DNA of 5,350 nt from REBR01 sp033721915 (GTDB taxonomy: Bacteria > Pseudomonadota > Gammaproteobacteria > Pseudomonadales > Oleiphilaceae), in the NCBI GenBank assembly GCA_033721915.1, contig JAWWAC010000099.1, forward strand, positions 1 through 5,350, given 5' to 3'. The notes under the pieces are model-generated. The model was given only the letters and a program-made list of their open reading frames with translations. It had not been told where the DNA came from and made no database searches. The translations under genes were made by a program, and so were the position numbers. This document shows positions 1 through 4,221 of the stretch, one piece after another. The stretch's first letter is position 1, and each line of letters opens with the position of its first letter.

Positions 1-183
1 GACACACGCAGCTTTCTCTTAAGCCTTCATGATGGCAGCCCTGATTTCAGGGCTATTAACCGCGAATGGGCAAAAGAATTGCCAGCTGTTCGCTGGAAAC
101 TCATCAATCTGAAAAAACTGAAGACCGAAAATGCCGACAAACACGCATGGCAAAGAGCCGAATTAGAAAATGTTTGGCGATAA
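1..183 (+). CDS. 3' end of an AbiEii/AbiGii-type nucleotidyltransferase toxin-like protein (partial)
   Basis: An open frame enters from the left edge and stops with TAA at 181-183, giving the last 60 residues of a longer protein whose start is outside the window. The tail begins near RSFLLSLHDGSPDF and continues with LPAVRWKLINLKKLK and ENADKHAWQRAELE. From memory of the family, a FLLS...G.PDW/F segment followed by LPAVRWK...NL and a lysine/histidine-rich helix is typical of the C-terminus of AbiEii/AbiGii nucleotidyltransferase toxins, which are usually paired with an AbiEi-type antitoxin. The catalytic nucleotidyltransferase core would lie upstream and cannot be checked. The sequence here is visibly more A/T-rich than the sugar operon on the right. 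The family call is a similarity judgement on a short tail; that the frame is a real gene end is more certain than its name. Confidence 0.5.
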   Translation, partial: DTRSFLLSLHDGSPDFRAINREWAKELPAVRWKLINLKKLKTENADKHAWQRAELENVWR

Positions 184-198
184 ATTTCACCATGGCAG

Positions 199-263
199 CT
201 TGGCAGCCGTATCAAGCTCCGCTAAATGGCTCAGGCAAACAGCCGAGGCTCGCTTTTTACTAA
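199..263 (+). pseudogene. Decayed 3' end of a FitA/VapB-like ribbon-helix-helix antitoxin (copy A)
   Basis: From 199 the frame reads LGSRIKLR and then hits a stop. Restoring one missing base near 224 continues it as LNGSGKQPRLAFY to the TAA at 261-263. The DNA of 199-235 matches 1266-1303 at 29 of 38 aligned columns with one single-base gap, and the other copy reads LGSRIKARFSGTG in an open frame. An LGSRI.ARF..GG...LP.R ending is, as I recall, typical of FitA-like (plasmid stability) antitoxins of VapBC-type modules. No N-terminal ribbon-helix-helix part is present; the stretch just upstream is the end of the AbiEii-like gene. It is best seen as a non-functional relic. The family name is tentative, but the similarity between the two copies is directly visible. 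Confidence 0.4.
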
Positions 264-273
264 GAAATAGTAA
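257..273. repeat. Perfect 6-bp inverted repeat between the left fragments and the AbrB-like gene
   Basis: TTACTA (257-262) and TAGTAA (268-273) are perfect complements around a 5-nt AGAAA loop. The repeat lies just downstream of the minus-strand AbrB-like stop at 291 and at the end of the plus-strand relic. The stem is A/T-rich and no T-run follows it on either strand in the direction of transcription, so it is a poor intrinsic terminator. It could be a weak terminator, a binding site or chance. Confidence 0.25.
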
Positions 274-290
274 CGCCAAATACTGAAAAG

Positions 291-533
291 TCATTCGTTC
301 CACCGATAGGATGATAATCTCATCTCCTCAATGGAAACCAACCTCCCGCCACTCTTGATGCTTCCCTGAAGATCGAACAAGCCCCCTCCAGCCAGCCGGA
401 CCCGGATCTCTCCTGACTCATCCAGGGTCCAGGTAAGCTTATCGCCGGGTTGAATACCCAGGGCCTTCCGCACCCCGTGGGGAATCACCAGCTGCCCATT
501 TTTATCAACGACGGATTCACCTTCGGTAACCAT
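291..533 (-). CDS. AbrB/MazE/SpoVT-type antitoxin-like DNA-binding protein, without a visible toxin
   Basis: This 80-residue protein has a swapped-hairpin AbrB domain at residues 8-46: VVDKNGQLVIPHGVRKALGI, then QPGDKL and a strand EIRVRL. The K.GQ.VIP..R..LG...GD pattern is the family signature. Residues 47-80 (GLFDLQGSIKSGG...VSIEEM) resemble the toxin-binding tail of AbrB-type VapB antitoxins, which normally neutralise a PIN-domain VapC ribonuclease and repress their own promoter. I chose the ATG at 531-533 because a full AGGAGG (minus strand, 538-543) sits 4 nt upstream; the ATG 21 nt further up would place that site inside the gene. The gene lies 44 nt downstream of the XRE gene on the same strand, so they may be co-transcribed. 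No toxin follows: the 290 bp downstream hold only the relic and the end of the opposite-strand AbiEii-like gene. It may be an orphan antitoxin or a small regulator. Confidence 0.8.
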   Translation of the reverse strand: MVTEGESVVDKNGQLVIPHGVRKALGIQPGDKLTWTLDESGEIRVRLAGGGLFDLQGSIKSGGRLVSIEEMRLSSYRWNE

Positions 534-537
534 GTTT

Positions 538-543
538 CCTCCT
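538..543 (-). promoter_or_regulatory. Shine-Dalgarno site of the AbrB-like gene
   Basis: On the minus strand this reads AGGAGG, a perfect anti-16S match, 4 nt before the ATG at 533. It decides the start of the AbrB-like gene in favour of the shorter form and suggests strong translation. Confidence 0.7.
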
Positions 544-577
544 GAAACAGCCAATGTCAGTTTCCCACTCCTGAAAG

Positions 578-898
578 TTAACCCTCAACCACAGAAACTC
601 GCCCCGGTGTTTCTTTATGGGTATCGGGGCCAATAACAATTTGAACATCCCGGCCCAGACGTGTCAGGCAGTCCAGCATTTTCGCTTCGCTGATACCGCG
701 AAACTTGCCGTTAAGCAGATTGGAGAGCTTCGACCGGCTCAGATCCAGAACTTTACTGGTCTCTGTCTGTGTCCATTGATTGGTACTGATAATTTTGCGG
801 ATCTGTGATGCCAGCTGTGCTTTTACCAACATCTCATTCGCATTGGTAAAGTCCAGATCGGCGTAGACGTTGCTGCTCCCCTCTACGATCAAGCTCAC
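578..898 (-). CDS. XRE-family (HTH_37/HigA-like) antitoxin-type regulator, without a visible toxin
   Basis: The 106-residue protein begins SSNVYADLDFTNANEMLVKA, a lead-in typical of XRE antitoxins of the HTH_37 group. A helix-turn-helix follows at about residues 42-66 (WTQTETSKVLDLSRSKLSNL, then NGKF), and the usual LGRDVQIVIGP strand at 81-91. In such modules the protein binds a RelE/HigB-like mRNA-cleaving toxin and represses the operon; the toxin gene normally lies just upstream. Here the upstream 147 bp have no intact toxin frame before the divergent DUF433 gene. The start is a GTG at 896-898 preceded by GGGAGG (minus strand, 905-910) at 6-nt spacing. The GTG overlaps, as GTGA, the stop of a short upstream frame ending DKQIAGGGK; that frame is interrupted by a TAA at 982-984, so it could be the last trace of a lost toxin gene or chance. 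Confidence 0.8.
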   Translation of the reverse strand: MSLIVEGSSNVYADLDFTNANEMLVKAQLASQIRKIISTNQWTQTETSKVLDLSRSKLSNLLNGKFRGISEAKMLDCLTRLGRDVQIVIGPDTHKETPGRVSVVEG

Positions 899-939
899 TT
901 TCCGCCTCCCGCAATCTGTTTATCCTTGATCAAGCGAAG

Positions 940-985
940 GATACGGGAGTGTCTGATACGATATTGCGATAAAGTCGACCTTTAT
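940..985. promoter_or_regulatory. Candidate shared operator between the divergent XRE and DUF433 genes
   Basis: The 147-bp gap between the divergent starts must hold both promoters. Inside it, GATACG occurs twice in direct orientation, at 940-945 and 955-960 (15 bp start to start). A perfect inverted repeat follows: ATAAAG (969-974) and CTTTAT (980-985) around TCGAC. Antitoxin-type regulators usually bind such elements to control themselves. I could not find a convincing -35/-10 pair in either direction, so the operator role is inferred from position and symmetry only. Confidence 0.3.
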
Positions 986-1045
986 TCCCGCTCCAAGAAA
1001 TACGCTACAAGCAGGTTTCCAATACTACTATGCGGAGTCTCAGCC

Positions 1046-1273
1046 ATGACCCAACTCCATCGCATAACCACCAACCTTGACCAGTGTGGCGGACGTCCAT
1101 GCATCCGTGGGCTCAGGATTCGAGTCAAGGATGTCCTGGATCTTCTCGCTGCAGGGGCCTCCCGTGAGAAAATTCTAGAGGACCTTCCTTATCGGAAAGA
1201 TGAAGATATTACTGCAGAGCTGGAGTTTGCCTCCGGGCAAATCGACCACTCCGCTCCCACCCGCCCTTGGTAG
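1046..1273 (+). CDS. DUF433 antitoxin-like protein, C-terminus altered, without a visible toxin
   Basis: The 75-residue protein shows the DUF433 pattern along most of its length: CGGRPCIRGLRIRVKDVLDL at residues 14-33, then LAAGASREKILEDLPY and DEDITAELEFASGQIDH. DUF433 proteins are small winged-helix-like antitoxins usually followed by a DUF5615 PIN-like nuclease. I chose ATG 1046 because GGAG (1033-1036) lies 9 nt upstream and the DUF433 match starts right after it; the frame is open back to 926, but that extension has no recognisable content and lies in the divergent promoter region. After QIDH the protein ends SAPTRPW instead of the usual HPVL-like tail. The DNA there changes frame into the antitoxin relic at 1266-1343, so the 3' end looks like a recombination joint. 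No DUF5615 gene follows. Confidence 0.78.
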   Translation: MTQLHRITTNLDQCGGRPCIRGLRIRVKDVLDLLAAGASREKILEDLPYRKDEDITAELEFASGQIDHSAPTRPW

Positions 1274-1343
1274 CCGCATCAAAGCCCGCTTTAGTGGCAC
1301 AGGTTGTGGCGAGGAACTGCCTTTGCCTGAGCGCAACCAGTGA
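1266..1343 (+). pseudogene. 3' end of a FitA/VapB-like ribbon-helix-helix antitoxin (copy B), fused behind DUF433
   Basis: In the frame one base on from DUF433, the sequence reads LGSRIKARFSGTGCGEELPL then PERNQ and a TGA at 1341-1343. It looks like an intact C-terminus of the FitA-like antitoxin type, in which LGSRI.ARF is followed by a GG/G..LELP.R ending. The same frame runs upstream as PLPPA inside the DUF433 3' end, but no start codon or ribbon-helix-helix N-terminus is visible. Copy A at 199-263 is the same sequence in a more decayed state. A translated fragment is unlikely to act as an antitoxin. The family assignment rests on about 25 residues and recall of the family, so it stays tentative. 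Confidence 0.45.
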
Positions 1344-1363
1344 TCCACTGGAAACGTCCCAAC

Positions 1364-1888
1364 CTAATAGGCGCTGATGGCCATCCGGGAATCCGGATGA
1401 AACCGGATATTACGGATCGTGATATTCCCCAGACTGTTGTTGCTGCCCGCCAGCCGGAGATTGTCCAGAGTAATACGCTCGATGCGGCTTGGCATGGGCA
1501 GCTCCAGGGCGCCGTCCTCACGTACTCTTATGGCCGCATCCGTGGCAAAGTGCACCCCCTGCACCGAGGAGTCCGAAGTGAGCAGCCCCATCACCGGCAC
1601 CAGCACCCTGGCGACGTACTCCAGTGTATCCAGGCTCAGTGACTCCGAGTCCGGGTTCTCATCCGCCACGGGAATGGTCAGCAGCGCATTGGACTGCCCC
1701 TGCACCGCACTCATCTGCGCCGCCGTCAGGGGCTGAAGGCCACCGACTCCCTCACCGGCCCCGTCACTGAACGCGGCCGCCCCACCGGACAGCCCCATCA
1801 GGGCACTGAAGGCCACAACAGCCCCCACACGCTCGGCTCTTACTTTCACAGCGCCCACAACAGACAACGAACTCACAGTACAGCGCAT
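1364..1888 (-). CDS. Small, probably exported protein of unknown function
   Basis: I do not recognise this 174-residue protein firmly. The N-terminus looks like a Sec signal: basic residues R2, K15, R17 and R20, then a hydrophobic run at 21-39 (VGAVVAFSALMGLSGGAAA) with likely cleavage after AAA39. The mature part starts acidic and glycine-rich, then has LTAAQMSAVQGQS near 54-66. A short 'leader, then M..V.GQ' phrase like this also occurs in some DUF6160-type exported proteins of marine gammaproteobacteria; that link is weak. The C-terminal third (RIERITLDNLRLAGSNNSLG then NITIRNIRF) alternates hydrophobic and polar residues, as in beta-solenoid or surface proteins. I prefer ATG 1888 (AGAGG at 1899-1903, 10 nt upstream) over the upstream ATGs at 1924/1927, which lack a ribosome site and precede the signal peptide. 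Codon pattern and signal peptide support a real gene. Confidence 0.6.
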   Translation of the reverse strand: MRCTVSSLSVVGAVKVRAERVGAVVAFSALMGLSGGAAAFSDGAGEGVGGLQPLTAAQMSAVQGQSNALLTIPVADENPDSESLSLDTLEYVARVLVPVMGLLTSDSSVQGVHFATDAAIRVREDGALELPMPSRIERITLDNLRLAGSNNSLGNITIRNIRFHPDSRMAISAY

Positions 1889-2010
1889 TACCCCGGCACC
1901 TCTTACGGATTGTATTGGCACCATCATGCCCGGGGGGTCTGTGAGGAAGTAGCCGGCGTTGTTGAGGATGGGTTACGGATTGTCGGGTAATTTGTCGGAT
2001 GGAACGGAAC

Positions 2011-2038
2011 TTGTTAAAGCCCCAACGCTTGTTAAACT
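2011..2038 (+). promoter_or_regulatory. Weak sigma-70-like promoter candidate for the sugar operon
   Basis: TTGTTA (2011-2016) and TAAACT (2033-2038) are separated by 16 bp and each match 4 of 6 consensus positions. The site would leave a leader of roughly 135 nt before the ATG at 2182. It overlaps the CTTGTTAAA repeat pair. The match is modest and the operon promoter could be elsewhere. Confidence 0.22.
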
Positions 2039-2143
2039 CATCCATGAGCCAACGAGCACTGCCAGAGCACCACGCAGTCGGCAACCGGGGAACAGCCCTG
2101 TAATGGCAGCTTGCCAGAGGCCCCCAAACCGCCCTGCCCGGCC

Positions 2144-2163
2144 TTGGACCACCCAGTGGCCAA
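2144..2163 (+). other. Leader hairpin just upstream of the sugar operon's ribosome site
   Basis: TTGG (2144-2147) pairs with CCAA (2160-2163) and CCAC (2149-2152) with GTGG (2156-2159), giving an 8-bp stem with one bulged A at 2148 and a CCA loop. It ends 9 nt before the AGGA (2173-2176) that serves the ATG at 2182. No T-run follows, so it is not an intrinsic terminator. It could influence translation or mRNA stability. Confidence 0.3.
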
Positions 2164-2181
2164 TCCAGTCATAGGACAGCT

Positions 2182-3285
2182 ATGTATACCATTGCGAATA
2201 TAAGACCCATAGGCCACAACGTCGGTAACCAGGCCATCAACTTTGCATTGCGGCATATGCTCTATGAGACCTTTGGCCGCCTGGTCTCCATCATCGATTA
2301 CCCGGCCACCAACAAACATGAAAGCACGGCCAAATCCGGCCTGACACCGGCCACCATACACGAGATCAACCGCTACGCGGACGGCGTGATTGTCGGCGGT
2401 GGCAACCTCTACGAGAACGATGAGATCGACGTGGATGCACGGGCCCTGAACACCCTTCAGCCACCACTCATGCTGTTTTCCAACTCCCGCGGCCGCATAT
2501 TCGACCGCCATGGCAACCTGTCGGACCGCTCAGATGTAATCCCGGACTCCAAGCTGGTGAGTCTGCTGGAGCGTGCCGATCTCTCTCTGTCCCGGGACAG
2601 CGCCACCCATGTGCACCTCAAGGCCATTAACCCCAAGGACCAGATCGGCTGGTGCCCGACCATCAACCTGAGCCGTTACACGAACCAGCTGCCCAGACTG
2701 CCGGAAAACGAGAAAGTCGGCACCCTGATCTCGGTGCGCACACCTGGCCTGATGAATGTCCCCTACCGGTTCCAGAGCAGCATACAGAACCACATCGAGC
2801 TGACCATAGACCGGCTAAGGCAGCAGGGGCACAAACGCATCCGGATCCTCTGCAACGACAGCCGGGACCTGGATTTCGCCACCGCCTTCCGTTACACCAA
2901 ATCCGTCGACTCGGTGTATTCCAACGATGTGTACCAGTACCTGAGCCTGCTAAAAAATGCCGACCTGGTCGTCAGCTACCGGCTCCATGCCACATTACCG
3001 GCCATGTCCTTCGGCGTCCCCACCCTCAATATCGTTTACGACGAGCGCGCCATGTCACTGTTCAACGATCTTGGACTGCAGGATGCCTACCTGAACATGG
3101 TGGAAAAAGGGGACGGCTTCATCGATGAACTGCTCCACCAGGTGGACACCGGGGGTTGCACTGCCACTGACAGCCACCAACTGACCGACCAATGGCAGAC
3201 CATTACAGCCACACAGTTCGACCAGATGAAGCAATTCAAAGCCATGATGGAGCATTACCTGAAGACCGGAGTGACCCGGAAATGA
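2182..3285 (+). CDS. Polysaccharide pyruvyl transferase family protein
   Basis: This 367-residue protein fits the PS_pyruv_trans family (PF04230), GT-B-like enzymes best known for adding ketal-pyruvate from phosphoenolpyruvate to sugars of cell-surface polysaccharides. In order it shows the N-terminal NVGNQAI loop (13-19), GGGNLYEND (72-80), LSLSRDSATHV (134-144), ISVRTPG (183-189), and the C-terminal block SYRLHATLPAMSFGVP (265-280) with NIVYDERA (283-290), which carries the conserved R-x-H and Y. The family's usual N.GD loop is here GNQ, so an Asp is replaced by Asn16. No signal peptide or membrane segment is visible; it should be cytoplasmic. ATG 2182 has AGGA 5 nt upstream. It appears to be first in the operon and overlaps the next gene by 4 nt (ATGA). 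In a nonulosonate context it may modify the sugar or act as a transferase; the acceptor is unknown. Confidence 0.85.
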   Translation: MYTIANIRPIGHNVGNQAINFALRHMLYETFGRLVSIIDYPATNKHESTAKSGLTPATIHEINRYADGVIVGGGNLYENDEIDVDARALNTLQPPLMLFSNSRGRIFDRHGNLSDRSDVIPDSKLVSLLERADLSLSRDSATHVHLKAINPKDQIGWCPTINLSRYTNQLPRLPENEKVGTLISVRTPGLMNVPYRFQSSIQNHIELTIDRLRQQGHKRIRILCNDSRDLDFATAFRYTKSVDSVYSNDVYQYLSLLKNADLVVSYRLHATLPAMSFGVPTLNIVYDERAMSLFNDLGLQDAYLNMVEKGDGFIDELLHQVDTGGCTATDSHQLTDQWQTITATQFDQMKQFKAMMEHYLKTGVTRK

Positions 3286-4211
3286 ACACCCGGCCCGAGC
3301 CGCTGGCACTCTACGTTCAGGCCAGTGCCTCCATGGGTCTGGGGCACCTGACAAGAAGCCTGGCCGTCTCAAGGGCCCTGACGGCCATGGGCTTTGAAGT
3401 CCGGTTCATGCTGGCCGCTGACAGCTACGGGCGGGAAAAGGCGGAAGCAATGGGCATCCGCAGCGAAACCCTCTCCACCTTCACCAGTGTCATCATCGAC
3501 GCCGCTTCCATCCCGGAGGAAGACGCCCGCTTTTTAAGGCAGTTCCGTCATCGCATTCTGATCTCCCCTGTCTGCGACCGTGCCGATCTGGCAACGCAGG
3601 TCCTGGTTCGGGCCGTCTCGGAGAAGCTTCGATCCTCATTGGATCAGAATGCCCGGGTCACTGAAGACCCCTCCTTTGCACTCACCACCACAAAGCGCCT
3701 GGAACCACGGAAGCTGACGTTCGAAAGAATACGCCTTGGCATCTGCCTGTCCGGCGGACGGGATGCATTGAACATGGGCGAATTCGTGGACAGAATGGTC
3801 AGAATCCCGTCGGTATCGACAATCCACGTGTTGCACCATGAAGCCCTTGAGGTGTCACCGGAATGGAGCACAGAGATCCATCAGGCGCGTTATCACGAGG
3901 ACCCCTGGTCCTATTTTTCCGACATCAATGTGTTTATTGGCGGCGATGGGTTGTTGATCAGTGAAGCCATTGCACAGGGTATCCCGACCCTGTCACTGAC
4001 CACGGAAGACCATTACTTCAAGAACCAGCACCTGAACGATTCAGGCCACCTGAAATGCTTTTTCCGGGAAGCACTGGACTACTGGTCACTGCAACAACTG
4101 CTTGCAAACCGGCATTCACTGGAAGAGATGCACAGAACAGCCCGGGAGCACCCCCTGCCCGATGGCGCCAGACTGCTGGCACAATCAATCGCTCACGGCA
4201 TAACAGACTGA
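3282..4211 (+). CDS. PseG/SpsG-like UDP-sugar hydrolase of nonulosonic acid synthesis
   Basis: This 309-residue protein resembles PseG (UDP-2,4-diacetamido-2,4,6-trideoxy-beta-L-altropyranose hydrolase) and Bacillus SpsG. These GT-B-fold enzymes release UDP to give the free sugar used by a NeuB-type synthase. The N-terminal QASASMGLGHLTRSLAVSRA (13-32) matches the DAS..IG.GH..R....A loop, with His22 at the catalytic-His position. SVIIDA corresponds to the DxY region, and LGICLSGG opens the C-terminal domain. FIGGDGLLISEAIAQGIP (218-235) with Glu228 and KNQHLNDSG (247-255) with the NQ pair match the UDP-binding end. The ATG at 3282 overlaps the upstream stop as ATGA, with GGAG (3268-3271) 10 nt before it; a longer frame from 3192 would overlap the pyruvyl transferase by over 90 nt. 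The sugar-contacting parts diverge from classical PseG, so the exact substrate is open. Confidence 0.75.
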   Translation: MNTRPEPLALYVQASASMGLGHLTRSLAVSRALTAMGFEVRFMLAADSYGREKAEAMGIRSETLSTFTSVIIDAASIPEEDARFLRQFRHRILISPVCDRADLATQVLVRAVSEKLRSSLDQNARVTEDPSFALTTTKRLEPRKLTFERIRLGICLSGGRDALNMGEFVDRMVRIPSVSTIHVLHHEALEVSPEWSTEIHQARYHEDPWSYFSDINVFIGGDGLLISEAIAQGIPTLSLTTEDHYFKNQHLNDSGHLKCFFREALDYWSLQQLLANRHSLEEMHRTAREHPLPDGARLLAQSIAHGITD

Positions 4212-4214
4212 GGT
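4210..4214 (+). promoter_or_regulatory. Ribosome binding site of the NeuB-like gene, overlapping the upstream stop
   Basis: GAGGT begins inside the TGA (4209-4211) of the PseG-like gene and lies 7 nt before the ATG at 4222. The arrangement suggests that ribosomes finishing the upstream gene re-initiate here, keeping the two enzymes in proportion. Confidence 0.65.
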
Positions 4215-4221
4215 AACCACC

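Larger units (their letters stand above)
1889..2181. promoter_or_regulatory. Divergent intergenic region upstream of the sugar operon
   Basis: About 290 bp separate the exported-protein gene (minus) from the sugar operon (plus). I found no coding frame that resembles a known protein on either strand. It contains an exact 11-bp direct repeat, TTACGGATTGT, at 1903-1913 and 1973-1983 (70 bp apart), TTGTCGG at 1980-1986 and 1992-1998, and CTTGTTAAA at 2010-2018 and 2028-2036. For the minus gene, TACAAT (1914 down to 1909) is a fair -10 but has no good -35. These repeats could be regulator sites, though repeats this short can arise by chance. Confidence 0.35.

Noticed and set aside
66..263. Plus-strand open frame of 65 residues starting at ATG 66
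   Set aside because: It overlaps the AbiEii-like tail in another frame and only its last part coincides with the antitoxin relic, so it is not a gene as it stands.
926..1045. Longer N-terminus for the DUF433 protein
   Set aside because: The extra 40 residues show no family match and cover the divergent promoter region; ATG 1046 has its own ribosome site and starts right at the domain.
199..1303. The repeated 38-bp sequence as integron attC sites or insertion-sequence ends
   Set aside because: I saw no RYYYAAC/GTTRRRY core pair with the expected foldback, and the copies are direct, not inverted, with no target duplication or transposase between them.
1382..1399. Perfect 7-bp inverted repeat CATCCGG/CCGGATG with a GAAT loop, a possible terminator
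   Set aside because: It lies inside the 3' end of the exported-protein gene, encodes ordinary residues (HPDSRM), and has no T-run on either strand.
1764..2084. Minus-strand open frame with WLMDEFNKRWGFNKF, possibly a relic gene
   Set aside because: I could not link it to a family, it overlaps the 5' end of the exported-protein gene in another frame, and it lacks a ribosome site; it is best treated as non-coding.
2652..3128. Long shadow frames inside the pyruvyl transferase and NeuB genes
   Set aside because: They are proline- and arginine-rich frames produced by the GC-rich codon pattern of the real genes and match no known domain.
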